NCBI RefSeq assembly: GCF_002732165.1
Contig: NZ_MRZO01000004.1
Coordinates: 248,001-312,000 of the forward strand
DNA: 64,000 nucleotides
Origin: Staphylococcus xylosus
GTDB taxonomy: Bacteria > Bacillota > Bacilli > Staphylococcales > Staphylococcaceae
Reading direction: 5' to 3'
The position numbers and the translations under genes are program-made. The notes below the pieces were generated by a model. That model did no database searches and was not told the DNA's origin. It worked only from the letters and a program-made list of their open reading frames with translations. Below, in pieces: positions 1 through 9,182 of this stretch. The first letter of the stretch is position 1. The number at the start of each line of letters is the position of its first letter.

Positions 1-230
1 GTGGCCATGCAATTATCACCGCTGACCACGGTAATTCAGATATGGTATTAACTGACGATGATCAACCTATGACTACACATACAACTAATCCAGTTCCAGT
101 AATTGTTACAAAAGATGGTGTGACGTTACGTGAAACAGGTCGTCTTGGTGATTTAGCACCAACATTATTAGATTTATTAAATGTAAATCAGCCAGAAGAC
201 ATGACTGGCACATCATTAATAAATCACTAA
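1..230 (+). CDS. gpmI: 2,3-bisphosphoglycerate-independent phosphoglycerate mutase, C-terminal part
   Basis: Only the last 75 or so codons are in the window; the frame is open from base 3 and stops at 228-230. The peptide begins [15 protein letters not shown], the conserved metal-binding ADHGN motif near the C-terminus of the alkaline-phosphatase-fold mutases, and ends [19 protein letters not shown]. The enzyme interconverts 3- and 2-phosphoglycerate in glycolysis and needs Mn2+. It lies just upstream of enolase, as in other staphylococci, where it closes the glycolytic operon gapR-gapA-pgk-tpiA-gpmI-eno. Truncation is due to the window edge only. Confidence 0.95.
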   Translation, partial: GHAIITADHGNSDMVLTDDDQPMTTHTTNPVPVIVTKDGVTLRETGRLGDLAPTLLDLLNVNQPEDMTGTSLINH

Positions 231-424
231 TGTAATGAATTGAAATTTAGAGTGAAAATTGATGCTATAAATTTAGTATATAAGGATTTTTTATTCTTAA
301 AAATTTGTAGCATCTATAAACAACACAAGAGAATTAAATTACTTTGTATTTATAGTATTTAAAGCTATAATGAAGATGAAATTTAATATTTCTAAACTAC
401 TTATTTATAAAGGAGATTATAAAC

Positions 425-1729
425 ATGCCAATTATTACAGATGTTTACGCTCGCGAAGTCCTAGACTCACGTGGTAACCCAACAGTTGAAGTAGAAGTAT
501 TAACAGAGAGTGGCGCTTTTGGTCGCGCATTAGTTCCATCAGGTGCGTCTACTGGTGAACATGAAGCAGTAGAATTACGTGACGGTGATAAATCACGTTA
601 CTTAGGTAAAGGTGTTACTAAAGCAGTTGACAATGTTAACGAAATTATCGCACCAGAACTTATCGAAGGTGAATTTTCAGTATTAGAACAAGTATCAATC
701 GATAAAATGATGATTCAATTAGACGGTACTGAAAACAAAGGTAAATTAGGCGCTAACGCTATTCTTGGTGTTTCTATTGCAGTAGCACGTGCAGCAGCTG
801 ATTTACTTGGACAACCACTTTACAAATATTTAGGTGGATTTAACGGTAAACAATTACCTGTACCAATGATGAACATCGTTAATGGTGGTTCTCACTCAGA
901 TGCTCCTATCGCATTCCAAGAATTTATGGTATTACCTGTAGGTGCAGAAACATTTAAAGAATCATTACGTTGGGGAGCTGAAATCTTCCACAACTTAAAA
1001 TCAATCCTTAAAAACCGTGGTTTAGAAACAGCAGTAGGCGACGAAGGTGGCTTTGCACCTAAATTTGAAGGTACTGAAGATGCTGTTGAAACAATCTTAG
1101 AAGCGATTAAAGCAGTTGGTTTAGAGCCAGGTAAAGACGTATTCTTAGGCTTCGACTGTGCTTCTTCAGAATTCTTTGAAGATGGCGTTTATAACTACGC
1201 TAAATTCGAAGGTGAAAATGGTGCGAAACGTAATGCTGAAGAACAAGTTGACTACTTAGAAGAATTAGTTAACAAATATCCAATTATCACTATTGAAGAT
1301 GGTATGGATGAAAATGACTGGGACGGCTGGAAAGTATTAACAGATCGTATCGGTGACAAAGTACAATTAGTTGGTGACGATTTATTCGTTACAAACACAG
1401 TTAAATTATCTGAAGGTATCGAAAAAGGTATCGGTAACTCAATCTTAATCAAAGTTAACCAAATTGGTACATTAACAGAAACATTTGACGCTATTGAAAT
1501 GGCTCAAAAAGCTGGTTACACTGCAGTTGTATCTCACCGTTCAGGTGAAACAGAAGATACTACAATTTCTGATATCGCTGTTGCAACTAACGCTGGTCAA
1601 ATCAAAACTGGTTCATTATCAAGAACTGACCGTATTGCAAAATACAACCAATTATTACGTATTGAAGATGAATTATACGAAACAGGCAAGTTTGACGGAC
1701 TTAAATCTTTCTATAACTTATCTAAATAA
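425..1729 (+). CDS. eno: Enolase (phosphopyruvate hydratase)
   Basis: 434 aa, full family length. It converts 2-phosphoglycerate to phosphoenolpyruvate; cytosolic, also found on the staphylococcal surface. Visible motifs are the mobile loop [10 protein letters not shown], metal-site segments [18 protein letters not shown] and LVGDDLFVT, and the signature [14 protein letters not shown] followed by [10 protein letters not shown]. The ATG at 425 follows a strong AAAGGAGATT ribosome site. The 194-bp gap after gpmI lets the gene have its own promoter besides operon read-through. A strong hairpin terminator follows at 1761-1793. The protein differs at many positions from the S. aureus enolase I remember, although this is a very conserved protein. 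Confidence 0.99.
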   Translation: MPIITDVYAREVLDSRGNPTVEVEVLTESGAFGRALVPSGASTGEHEAVELRDGDKSRYLGKGVTKAVDNVNEIIAPELIEGEFSVLEQVSIDKMMIQLDGTENKGKLGANAILGVSIAVARAAADLLGQPLYKYLGGFNGKQLPVPMMNIVNGGSHSDAPIAFQEFMVLPVGAETFKESLRWGAEIFHNLKSILKNRGLETAVGDEGGFAPKFEGTEDAVETILEAIKAVGLEPGKDVFLGFDCASSEFFEDGVYNYAKFEGENGAKRNAEEQVDYLEELVNKYPIITIEDGMDENDWDGWKVLTDRIGDKVQLVGDDLFVTNTVKLSEGIEKGIGNSILIKVNQIGTLTETFDAIEMAQKAGYTAVVSHRSGETEDTTISDIAVATNAGQIKTGSLSRTDRIAKYNQLLRIEDELYETGKFDGLKSFYNLSK

Positions 1730-1760
1730 TATAGCTTTAAAATTTAAGAGTTCACGCGCT

Positions 1761-1793
1761 AACACGCAAGTCATTATGACTTGCGTGTTTTTT
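1761..1793 (+). terminator. Rho-independent terminator of eno
   Basis: Near-perfect inverted repeat, arms AACACGCAAGTCAT (1761-1774) and its complement (1776-1789), followed directly by a T-run. It lies 31 bases after the eno stop codon. Confidence 0.9.
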
Positions 1794-1796
1794 AAA

Positions 1797-2112
1797 GTCC
1801 TACTTGCTCAATTGAAAATTGAGCTTAGTAGGACTTATGCAATAGCGAGGCTATTGTAATCAGAGGAATGTTAATCTTGATTCAAATTGTAATTGTTAAA
1901 AGGGCAGTAGCTGACTGGATTGAAAATTAAAACACGCCTTCTCGTGTGTGGAGTCAATGCTTTTAAAGTACGAGCTTTAGTCCGGATAAAGCCTTTATCC
2001 ATTTCAATCCTAGTCATCCTTGCCGGGGTGGGACGACGAAATCATTCAAACAACAAATTAGATTTCTGTCCCACTCGCTAGTAGGACTTATGCAATAGCA
2101 AAACTATTGTAA
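1797..2112. repeat. Intergenic repeat cluster between eno and the next gene
   Basis: The 600-bp gap after eno is not coding. It holds an inverted repeat with arms GTCCTAC (1797-1803) and GTAGGAC (1827-1833) enclosing GCTCAATT/AATTGAGC. Two direct copies of a 34-nt unit beginning TAGTAGGACTTATGCAATAG lie at 1826-1859 and 2079-2112; each copy itself contains CAATAG and CTATTG. Between them is a dispersed element beginning GGGGTGGGACGACGAA (2024) and closing CTGTCCCACTC (about 2066-2077), whose ends pair. Similar GGGACGACGAAAT...CTGTCCCA elements are common between genes in S. aureus-group genomes. Function unknown; could be a structured RNA or a REP-like element. Confidence 0.7.
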
Positions 2113-2331
2113 ACAGGAAAAGTACTTTCTTAATAATGAAATACGATTTCTTATTTACATTTTTAGATATACAAGACGGAAGTTTGCCTATTAGTTTATA
2201 TGTAATATCAAAATAAAAAGTATTAGTTAGTGCACATGACTTTAGTTTACTTATTTACTTAAATTGTTCATCTTTCACTATGAAACTGATATAATTGTAA
2301 GTGTAAATTATAGAAGGAGTCTTAACTCATT

Positions 2332-2793
2332 ATGGATGTAAAACCTAAGTCAAAAGAAATTAAGACGGCACATCTGATTGCATATAGTTCATTAATTATT
2401 GCTATACTTTATGCTATACATTTATTTTTAGTGTTAGATGATAGTGTTATAAAACAATTGCTATCTAATAGTGGACAAAAAACATCAGAAAGCGCTGTTG
2501 GTACAATTAAAAATAGTTTTCAGTTTACGGGTATTATGTACATCTTAGCGAACTTAGCTGGTATATTTGCGATTTGGAATCGACATAGCTATTTATGGTG
2601 GTTTATGTTTGCAGTATTCGCATCGCAAATTTTATATAATATCATTAATATTAGTGCAGTTTATCGCGCAATTCTAGATGTGAAAACTAGCTTAAACTTA
2701 TTGCCACTAACATTAGTATTAGTGATGTCATTTGTACTCGGCGTATACATGTTAATCGTTTCAATAGTACGTAAGAGTACGTTCAATAGATAG
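2332..2793 (+). CDS. Conserved multi-pass membrane protein of unknown function
   Basis: 153 aa preceded by AGAAGGAG. Four hydrophobic segments can be seen at about residues 17-37, 63-82, 87-107 and 122-145, with charged ends (N-terminal KPKSKEIK, C-terminal RKSTFNR). It sits between eno and secG, where S. aureus also has a hypothetical membrane protein. I do not recognise a named family. It has its own upstream region after the repeat cluster and is read in the same direction as secG, 68 bp ahead of it. Confidence 0.8.
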   Translation: MDVKPKSKEIKTAHLIAYSSLIIAILYAIHLFLVLDDSVIKQLLSNSGQKTSESAVGTIKNSFQFTGIMYILANLAGIFAIWNRHSYLWWFMFAVFASQILYNIINISAVYRAILDVKTSLNLLPLTLVLVMSFVLGVYMLIVSIVRKSTFNR

Positions 2794-2861
2794 AAGTTTG
2801 CTAAAGACAACGAACCTATGATATAATGCGTTTCGTATATGATGAATGGAGGACAATTTTC

Positions 2862-3095
2862 ATGCATACATTAATAATAGTACTTTTGATTTTAGATTGT
2901 ATTGCATTAGTAACTGTTGTGTTACTCCAAGAAGGTAAAAGTAATGGACTATCAGGTGCAATCAGTGGTGGCGCCGAACAGTTATTTGGTAAACAAAAGC
3001 AACGCGGTATTGATTTATTCTTGCATAGATTAACAATTGTATTGTCTATCATTTTCTTCTTGTTAATGTTAGGCATAAGTTATTTTGGTTTATAA
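2862..3095 (+). CDS. secG: Protein-export membrane protein SecG
   Basis: 77 aa, the usual size. SecG is the small accessory subunit of the SecYEG translocon. Two transmembrane helices flank the conserved cytosolic loop [20 protein letters not shown], the SecG signature. An upstream in-frame ATG exists at 2826, but the ATG at 2862 has a GGAGGA ribosome site at the right distance and gives the family N-terminus [10 protein letters not shown] terminator follows the stop at once. In Staphylococcus secG typically heads the est-rnr-smpB group. Confidence 0.96.
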   Translation: MHTLIIVLLILDCIALVTVVLLQEGKSNGLSGAISGGAEQLFGKQKQRGIDLFLHRLTIVLSIIFFLLMLGISYFGL

Positions 3096-3096
3096 G

Positions 3097-3125
3097 GTCC
3101 GACAATGTTAAAGTCGGGCTTTTTT
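3097..3125 (+). terminator. Rho-independent terminator after secG
   Basis: Stem GTCCGAC (3097-3103) with GTCGGGC (3113-3119), loop AATGTTAAA, then a run of T. It starts at the base after the secG stop codon. Confidence 0.85.
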
Positions 3126-3228
3126 ATTTATAATAGATATGTTGAGTTTAAATGAATAGTGAAATATTCAAGTATAGATAAATATAGTGATATTGTAATT
3201 AAAAGCATAAACGAAAGGATTGAATTCA

Positions 3229-3969
3229 ATGCAGATAAAACTTCCAGAGCCATTCTTTTTTGAAGAAGGGAAAAGAGCAGTGTTGTTATTGCATGGTTTT
3301 ACAGGGAATTCCTCAGATGTAAGACAATTAGGCAGATTCTTACAGAAAAAAGGTTATACATCGTACGCACCACAATATGAAGGACATGCAGCACCACCTG
3401 AAGAAATTTTAAAATCAAGTCCTTTTGTATGGTTTAAAGATGCCTTAGATGGTTATGATTTTTTAGTAGATAAAGGTTACGATGAAATTGTTGTAGCTGG
3501 TTTGTCACTTGGTGGCTGCTATGCTTTAAAATTAAGCTTAAACAGAGATGTAAAGGGTATTGTAACTATGTGCTCTCCTATGTATATTAAGACTGAGGGT
3601 GCTATGTTTGAAGGTGTTTTAGAATATGCCCGTAATTTTAAAAAGTACGAAGGAAAAGATGAAGCCACAATTCAGAAAGAAATGGACAATTTCAAACCGA
3701 CAGATACTTTAAAAGAATTACAAGGTCAAATTCAAGAAGTAAGAGAACACATTGATGAAGTGATGGATCCGTTATTGGTTATTCAAGCAGAGCAAGATCA
3801 AATGATCAATACAGATTCTGCAAACATTATATACAATGAGAGCGAATCTGATGATAAAGATATTAAATGGTATGCAAATTCAGGACATGTCATTACAATA
3901 GATAAAGAGAAAGAATTAGTATTTGAAGACGTCTATAATTTCTTAGAATCATTAGATTGGTCTAATTAA
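3229..3969 (+). CDS. est: Carboxylesterase, alpha/beta hydrolase
   Basis: 246 aa from the ATG at 3229, which has GAAAGG ten bases upstream; an in-frame TTG at 3220 is less likely. Shows the hydrolase features: oxyanion segment [13 protein letters not shown] near the N-terminus, nucleophile elbow GLSLGG, and a C-terminal acid/His region ([19 protein letters not shown]). Related to the Geobacillus Est30-type carboxylesterase, acting on short-chain esters in the cytosol. Followed after 36 bp by rnr, so probably co-transcribed. The middle part differs clearly from the S. aureus protein I remember. Confidence 0.93.
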   Translation: MQIKLPEPFFFEEGKRAVLLLHGFTGNSSDVRQLGRFLQKKGYTSYAPQYEGHAAPPEEILKSSPFVWFKDALDGYDFLVDKGYDEIVVAGLSLGGCYALKLSLNRDVKGIVTMCSPMYIKTEGAMFEGVLEYARNFKKYEGKDEATIQKEMDNFKPTDTLKELQGQIQEVREHIDEVMDPLLVIQAEQDQMINTDSANIIYNESESDDKDIKWYANSGHVITIDKEKELVFEDVYNFLESLDWSN

Positions 3970-4005
3970 AAATATAAATATTTAAAAATAGAAAGGAGGG
4001 GCATA

Positions 4006-6393
4006 ATGAATTTAAAGCAATCCATTGAAGAAATTATAAAACAACCAGATTATGAACCAATGTCTGTGTCTGATTTTCAAGATGCATTAGGTTTAAATAG
4101 TGCCGACTCATTTAGAGACTTAATTAAGGTGCTTGTTGAATTAGAACAAACAGGTTTAATTCAACGTACAAAAACAGATAGATATCAACGCAAGGAATCA
4201 CAAAAGTCCAAACAACCAAAATTAATAAAAGGTAAACTTAGCCAAAATAAAAAGGGCTTTGCATTCTTACGTCCAGAAGTAGAGGACATGGATGACATCT
4301 TTATCCCACCTACAAAGATAAACAGAGCTATGGACGGTGATACAGTCCTAGTTGAGGTACACCAATCTAAAGGGGACCATAAAGGGAAGGTTGAAGGCGA
4401 AGTTAAAACTATAGAAACACATTCGGTCACTCAAGTGGTTGGTACCTATAGTGAAGCACGTCATTTCGGTTTTGTATTACCAGACGATAAACGAATTATG
4501 CAAGATATCTTTATTCCAAAAGGTCAAAATCTTGGAGCCGTTGATGGCCACAAAGTGCTCGTACAAATTACAAAATATGCCGATGGTACAGACAATCCAG
4601 AAGGTATCGTTTCAGCAATTTTAGGACACAAGAATGACCCAGGTGTCGATATTTTATCAATCATTTATCAACATGGTATCGAAATTGAATTTCCAGATAA
4701 TGTTTTAGCAGAAGCTGAAGCAGTTCCAGATCAAATTGAACCATCAGAAATTTCAGGACGTCACGACTTACGTGACGAATTGACAATTACCATCGATGGC
4801 GCAGATGCAAAAGATTTAGATGATGCTATTAGTGTTAAAAAATTAAGTAACGGTAATACACAATTAACAGTAAGTATTGCAGATGTAAGTTACTATGTTA
4901 CTGAAGGCTCAGCATTAAACGAAGAAGCCTATAGTCGTGCAACAAGTGTATATTTAGTTGACCGAGTAATTCCAATGATTCCACATCGTTTAAGTAACGG
5001 TATCTGTTCATTAAATCCTAAAGTAGATAGATTGACCTTAAGTTGTCAAATGGAGCTTAATGAACGTGGTGAAGTTGTTAAACATGAGATTTTTGATAGT
5101 GTAATCCATTCAAATTATCGTATGACTTATGATGAAGTAAATGAAATTATAACGGATCAAAACGCTGAAACTCGTAATAAATATAGTGAAGTTACGCCAA
5201 TGCTTGATTTAGCACAAGATCTATCGCAACGTTTAGTAAATATGAGAAGACGTCGTGGTGAAATTGACTTCGATATTGATGAAGCAAAAGTACTTGTCAA
5301 TGAGGAAGGTATCCCAACTGATGTTCAATTAAGAAAACGTGGTGAAGGCGAACGCTTAATCGAATCATTTATGTTAGCTGCTAATGAAACAATTGCTGAA
5401 CACTTTGATCGTTTGGAAGTACCGTTTATTTATCGTGTCCATGAGCAACCTAAATCAGAACGTCTACGCCAATTCTTTGATTTTGTAACTAATTTTGGTT
5501 TAATGATTAAAGGGACAGGCGAAGATATTCACCCATCCACTTTACAGAAAATCCAACAAGAAGTTGAAGGTCAACCAGAACAAATGGTTATTTCAACTAT
5601 GATGTTACGTTCAATGCAACAAGCTCGTTATGATGATGTAAACTTGGGTCACTTCGGTTTATCAGCAGAGTATTATACGCATTTCACATCACCGATACGT
5701 AGATACCCTGATTTAATTGTGCATAGATTAATTCGTAAGTACATTGTAGAACAGTCTATGGATAGAAAAGAAAAGAACAAATGGGAAGAAGCATTGCCTG
5801 AAATTGCTGAACATACGTCACAAAGAGAACGTAGAGCGATAGAAGCTGAACGTGACACAGATGAGCTGAAGAAAGCCGAATATATGGTACAACATATCGG
5901 TGAAGAGTTCGAAGGTATCATTAGTTCAGTTGCAAACTTTGGTATGTTTATTGAATTACCAAATACAATTGAAGGTATGGTGCATGTATCCAACATGACA
6001 GATGACTATTATCATTTTGATGAGCGTCAAATGGCTATGATTGGTGAACGCCAAGCTAAAGTATTCCGTATAGGTGATCCTGTAGAGATCAAAGTAATCA
6101 ATGTTGATGTTGATGAACGCATGATTGATTTCCAAATTGTAGGTATGCCATTACCTAAAAATGAACGTGGTCAAAGACCTTCGCGTGGTAAGACGATTCA
6201 AGCTAACCCGCGTGGTAAATCATCAGACAAATCAAAAGATGATCGAAACAATAAAGGCAACCGAACGAAACAGAAACAACGTAAGGGTAAAAATAAACGT
6301 AATAATGGGAAACAAGAACAAGGTAATACGAAACATAAACCATTTTACAAAGATAAAAAAGTGAAAAATAAAGCGCGCAAGAAGAAAAAATAA
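4006..6393 (+). CDS. rnr: Ribonuclease R
   Basis: 795 aa 3'-5' exoribonuclease that degrades structured RNA and works with SmpB-tmRNA in decay of non-stop mRNA. Domains in order: N-terminal winged helix (about 1-60), two cold-shock domains (from about 70, with QNKKGFAFLRPE), the RNB catalytic domain with Asp cluster DGADAKDLDDA near residue 265, an S1 domain from about 630 (EGIISSVANFGMFIEL), and a Lys/Arg-rich tail from about 715. Start has a strong GAAAGGAGGGG site. smpB follows 22 bp later, the common partner arrangement. Confidence 0.98.
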   Translation: MNLKQSIEEIIKQPDYEPMSVSDFQDALGLNSADSFRDLIKVLVELEQTGLIQRTKTDRYQRKESQKSKQPKLIKGKLSQNKKGFAFLRPEVEDMDDIFIPPTKINRAMDGDTVLVEVHQSKGDHKGKVEGEVKTIETHSVTQVVGTYSEARHFGFVLPDDKRIMQDIFIPKGQNLGAVDGHKVLVQITKYADGTDNPEGIVSAILGHKNDPGVDILSIIYQHGIEIEFPDNVLAEAEAVPDQIEPSEISGRHDLRDELTITIDGADAKDLDDAISVKKLSNGNTQLTVSIADVSYYVTEGSALNEEAYSRATSVYLVDRVIPMIPHRLSNGICSLNPKVDRLTLSCQMELNERGEVVKHEIFDSVIHSNYRMTYDEVNEIITDQNAETRNKYSEVTPMLDLAQDLSQRLVNMRRRRGEIDFDIDEAKVLVNEEGIPTDVQLRKRGEGERLIESFMLAANETIAEHFDRLEVPFIYRVHEQPKSERLRQFFDFVTNFGLMIKGTGEDIHPSTLQKIQQEVEGQPEQMVISTMMLRSMQQARYDDVNLGHFGLSAEYYTHFTSPIRRYPDLIVHRLIRKYIVEQSMDRKEKNKWEEALPEIAEHTSQRERRAIEAERDTDELKKAEYMVQHIGEEFEGIISSVANFGMFIELPNTIEGMVHVSNMTDDYYHFDERQMAMIGERQAKVFRIGDPVEIKVINVDVDERMIDFQIVGMPLPKNERGQRPSRGKTIQANPRGKSSDKSKDDRNNKGNRTKQKQRKGKNKRNNGKQEQGNTKHKPFYKDKKVKNKARKKKK

Positions 6394-6415
6394 CTCAACA
6401 AAGAGGTGAAACTCA

Positions 6416-6880
6416 ATGCCAAAGAAAAAATCACCAGGAACACTAGCAGAAAATCGTAAAGCAAGACATGATTATAATATTGAAGATACGATTGAAGCGG
6501 GCATTGTGTTACAAGGAACAGAAATTAAATCGATCCGCCGAGGCAGTGCAAACCTTAAAGATAGTTATGCACAAGTCAATCGTGGTGAAATGTATTTAAA
6601 TAACATGCATATTGCACCATATGAAGAAGGCAACCGATTTAACCATGATCCACGTCGTTCACGTAAGCTATTATTGCACAAACGTGAAATTACAAAGCTA
6701 GGCGAACGTACACGTGAAGTTGGTTATTCAATTGTTCCATTGAAACTCTATCTCAAACACGGTCACTGCAAAGTCTTATTAGGTGTTGCTCGAGGTAAGA
6801 AGAAATATGATAAACGCCAAGCTTTAAAAGAAAAAGCAGTACAACGTGATGTAGCTAGAGAGATGAAAGCCCGTTATTAA
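6416..6880 (+). CDS. smpB: SsrA-binding protein SmpB
   Basis: 154 aa, full length. SmpB brings tmRNA to stalled ribosomes. Shows the OB-fold features: [45 protein letters not shown], and the basic C-terminal tail ([19 protein letters not shown]) that occupies the empty mRNA channel. AAGAGGTG precedes the start. It lies directly upstream of its RNA partner ssrA; an inverted repeat around 6889-6917 (TTGCCAAAGAT/ATCTTTGGTAA) separates the two. Confidence 0.98.
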   Translation: MPKKKSPGTLAENRKARHDYNIEDTIEAGIVLQGTEIKSIRRGSANLKDSYAQVNRGEMYLNNMHIAPYEEGNRFNHDPRRSRKLLLHKREITKLGERTREVGYSIVPLKLYLKHGHCKVLLGVARGKKKYDKRQALKEKAVQRDVAREMKARY

Positions 6881-6998
6881 GCGGATATATTGCCAAAGAT
6901 GATAATCTTTGGTAATATAATATGTGCTTTCTGAAAAAGCTTAGTAGTTACTACAAAGTCACTACGAAGTCAGCAGGAAGTACATTTAATATTATTCT

Positions 6999-7356
6999 GG
7001 GGGCGTTTTTGGATTCGACAGGGGTTCCATGAGCTAGTTAAGCGTGTCGGAGGGTTGTCTTCGTCACCAACACACACAGTTATAATAACTGGCAAAGAAA
7101 ACAATAATTTCGCAGTAGCTGCGTAATAGCACTCTGCATCGCCTAACGGTATCTCCTATGTACCGTTAACGCGATTCAACCTATAGTAGGATACGCTAGG
7201 CACTGCCGTTTGAAGTCTGCCTAGAAGAGATTAATCAAACTAGCATAATGACGGATGTCTATCACCTCCCATTATGCGAAACCTATTGATAGACTACGCA
7301 CGTAGAAGTGCTAGTATCAGAACCTCTGGACGCGGGTTCGAATCCCGCCGTCTCCA
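6999..7356 (+). ncRNA. ssrA: tmRNA (transfer-messenger RNA)
   Basis: The tRNA-like ends are seen: 5' GGGGGCG (6999-7005) pairs with CGTCTCC (7349-7355), discriminator A at 7356, and the T-arm GGGTTCGAATCCC lies just inside. The reading part begins at GGC (7091) and encodes the degradation tag GKENNNFAVAA, stop TAA at 7124-7126. The tag differs by one residue from the S. aureus GKSNNNFAVAA I remember. CCA is not encoded here (bases 7357-7359 are CTA). The last 14 bases are the left attachment core of the island, so the RNA stays intact after integration. Confidence 0.97.
7343..7356 (+). repeat. attL core of the island (14-nt direct repeat, copy 1)
   Basis: TCCCGCCGTCTCCA, the last 14 bases of ssrA, is repeated exactly at 23640-23653. 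Sequences flanking the two copies differ. These repeats bound the integrase-bearing island, so they are read as attL and attR produced by site-specific recombination in the tmRNA 3' end, the site also used by S. aureus islands of the vSa3 group as I recall. Confidence 0.9.
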
Positions 7357-7362
7357 CTATAG

Positions 7363-7397
7363 AGTCTGCAACCCTTGTGGTTGTAGGCTTTTTATTT
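7363..7397 (+). terminator. Terminator now serving ssrA, carried by the island end
   Basis: Stem AGTCTGCAAC (7363-7372) with GTTGTAGGCT (7380-7389), including G-U pairs, loop CCTTGTG, then TTTTATTTTT. It replaces the original ssrA terminator, which now lies beyond attR at 23658-23698. Confidence 0.85.
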
Positions 7398-7400
7398 TTG

Positions 7401-7432
7401 AGTGCACAGAAAGTGCACAGATAATGCACAGC
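7401..7432. repeat. Three 11-bp-spaced direct repeats next to attL, probable integrase arm sites
   Basis: AGTGCACAGA at 7401-7410 and 7412-7421, and the variant AATGCACAGC at 7423-7432. Start points are exactly 11 bp apart, about one helical turn. A single related AGTGCACA lies at 23515-23522, 118 bp inside attR. Arm-type sites of tyrosine integrases take this form; the assignment is inference. Confidence 0.6.
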
Positions 7433-7442
7433 AAATAAAAAA

Positions 7443-7464
7443 CACCCTTTATTTTAGGGCGTAG
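7443..7464 (-). terminator. Probable terminator of the leftward island operon
   Basis: On the minus strand, CCCT(AAAATAA)AGGG, overlapping the stop codon of the 7454-8053 gene, is followed by a TTTTTT run. Short stem, so moderate support. Confidence 0.5.
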
Positions 7465-8053
7465 GCGGTAATAAATCTATATTAAGATTGTGTATAATTG
7501 GATTAAAATTTTTATCATAGTGTTTCCAAAATACGTTATAGTTATTTGTAGATGGATGGGGAAAAGTCGCTATTTTTAATTTATATTCATAAAAATCAGA
7601 AGAAGTAAAATATTTAATAGCTTCTCTACCGAAACATAATATTTTAGTCGTTGAATCAATTTTCCATTTTTTATTTTTGTTTTCAATTGTTAAGTAATTA
7701 CTGTTTTTCTTTTTAATAGTAATTTCATTTAAATTGCAAAAATAAACTTTCTCTTTTTGATAAGCTATAGCCATTTCCTTTGGTGTTTTTTGAAATATAT
7801 CGTAAAAGTTATCTTCGTACGATAATCGTTTGTTTGAAAGTAATCCAATTATTCTACGAAACGTAACAATTTTTAACCATTCATTATTGCTTTCTACTTT
7901 TTTATCTATGAAATATGGGAAAAAAGCAACACTGTCGGTTGGATAGTTTGGCAATTGTATATTTTTATAATCTGGTTTTTCTTTTTCCTTTTTTTCTTTT
8001 TTGATATAAGAATATGGAGATTCACCTATAAATAAATATTTAATCTCTTCCAT
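7454..8053 (-). CDS. Uracil-DNA glycosylase superfamily protein, island cargo
   Basis: 199 aa. N-terminal IKYLFIGESPY (GESPY at 10-14) matches the position and form of motif 1 of UDG-fold proteins. A middle strand VYFCNLNEI, the segment KILCFGREAIKYF, and the C-terminal IATFPHPS (HPS at 166-168) match later fold elements, HPS being the motif 2 form. Most of the rest is charged and Lys-rich. Whether it cleaves bases is uncertain: the usual catalytic Asp or Asn of motif 1 is replaced (Glu/Ser). It is the last gene of the leftward repressor-integrase operon, 9 bp after int, with its own GAGGTG site. That is the attL-proximal slot where such islands carry accessory genes. A role against phage DNA is inference; it could also act in DNA repair. 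Confidence 0.65.
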   Translation of the reverse strand: MEEIKYLFIGESPYSYIKKEKKEKEKPDYKNIQLPNYPTDSVAFFPYFIDKKVESNNEWLKIVTFRRIIGLLSNKRLSYEDNFYDIFQKTPKEMAIAYQKEKVYFCNLNEITIKKKNSNYLTIENKNKKWKIDSTTKILCFGREAIKYFTSSDFYEYKLKIATFPHPSTNNYNVFWKHYDKNFNPIIHNLNIDLLPPTP

Positions 8054-8062
8054 TAATTCACC

Positions 8063-9169
8063 TCATAAGTATTTTATTATTTCTTTTTGAGTACTAGGGT
8101 ACAAATGACCATATCTAGATGTAACTTCTTCTGTAGATGAATGACCTAATCGCTGTGCAATTATCATAGGACTAGCACCATGATTGACTAGCATAGATGC
8201 GTGAGAATGTCTTAATTCATGTATTACAATACGTGGGAACGTTTCTCCATCCGGTAATGTATCATCTAATACTTTTAATGTGCTGGTAAACCATCTATCA
8301 ATCGTAGATTCACTTAGTGCCTTAAAGAAAGTACCGAACAATACATAATTATTTTTAAAAATGTTATTATCTTTATACCAAGTTAAATAATTTCTTAAGT
8401 CGTCCATCATGTGAGTAGGTAAGTAAATATCACGTGTGGCTGCTTTCGTTTTAGGGGCTGTCACTACACCGTGGTAGTCCGTTTTGTTTATATGGATATA
8501 ATCGTCCTCAAAATTAATATCTTCCCATGTGAGTGCTCTAATTTCGCCTTTACGTGCGCCACTGTAGAATAACAGCTTGAAAAATAACTTCTGTTGTATA
8601 TTAGTTAATACTTCATAAAATTGATTGAATTGTTCCAAAGTCCAATAATTCAAACGCTTTTGTGTTTCAATTTCAAAGTTACCTACTAATGATGCAACAT
8701 TTTGCTTTAGATCATGATACTTCATAGCATGATTCAATATAGATACTAAGAATACATGCATCTTTTTTAAATATTCTCCCGAACGTCCTTCTTTCATTTT
8801 CTTATTCTGAAACTTCATCACATCTTGTGTAGTCATGTTGAAAACATCCATTGATTTAAAATAGGGTATCAAATGATTATTCGCATGTGTTTTAAGTGAT
8901 TTTAAACTTGATGCCTTACGTCGTGCAGAATACCAATCAATGTACTCTTCTACCAGCTTATCAAATGGTAATTTATTGATTTTACCTATATCTTCGATTT
9001 CATCCATTATTTCATTACATTTTTTTACTGCTTCCTTACGTTGTTTAAACCCTTTACGTGTAATAAATTGACGTGTATTCGTCTTATCATAGTATGTGAT
9101 ACGGAAGTAATATGTACCTCGTTTAGCATCTTTATAGATGTTGTGGGACAGTTTTAAGTCATGTTGCAT
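8063..9169 (-). CDS. int: Tyrosine-recombinase integrase of the island
   Basis: 368 aa. It integrates and excises the island at ssrA. Order: N-terminal arm-binding domain (about 12-60, RGTYYFRITYYD), SAM-like core-binding domain (about 68-160), catalytic domain. Catalytic residues can be placed: R206 (GARKGE), H317 and R320 (HELRH), H343 (LGHSS) and nucleophile Y353 (SRYGHLYP). Start: an in-frame ATG lies at 9190, but the ATG at 9169 has ATGAGGTG seven bases upstream and leaves only a 13-bp gap to the repressor stop. Transcribed with the repressor. Confidence 0.95.
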   Translation of the reverse strand: MQHDLKLSHNIYKDAKRGTYYFRITYYDKTNTRQFITRKGFKQRKEAVKKCNEIMDEIEDIGKINKLPFDKLVEEYIDWYSARRKASSLKSLKTHANNHLIPYFKSMDVFNMTTQDVMKFQNKKMKEGRSGEYLKKMHVFLVSILNHAMKYHDLKQNVASLVGNFEIETQKRLNYWTLEQFNQFYEVLTNIQQKLFFKLLFYSGARKGEIRALTWEDINFEDDYIHINKTDYHGVVTAPKTKAATRDIYLPTHMMDDLRNYLTWYKDNNIFKNNYVLFGTFFKALSESTIDRWFTSTLKVLDDTLPDGETFPRIVIHELRHSHASMLVNHGASPMIIAQRLGHSSTEEVTSRYGHLYPSTQKEIIKYL

Positions 9170-9182
9170 GTGATTCACCTCA

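Noticed and set aside
1485-1859. Open frame overlapping the end of eno in another frame
   Set aside because: Shadow of eno and of the terminator; no ribosome site; eno is certain.
5673-5996. Minus-strand open frame within rnr
   Set aside because: Antisense shadow of a certain gene, no start signals.
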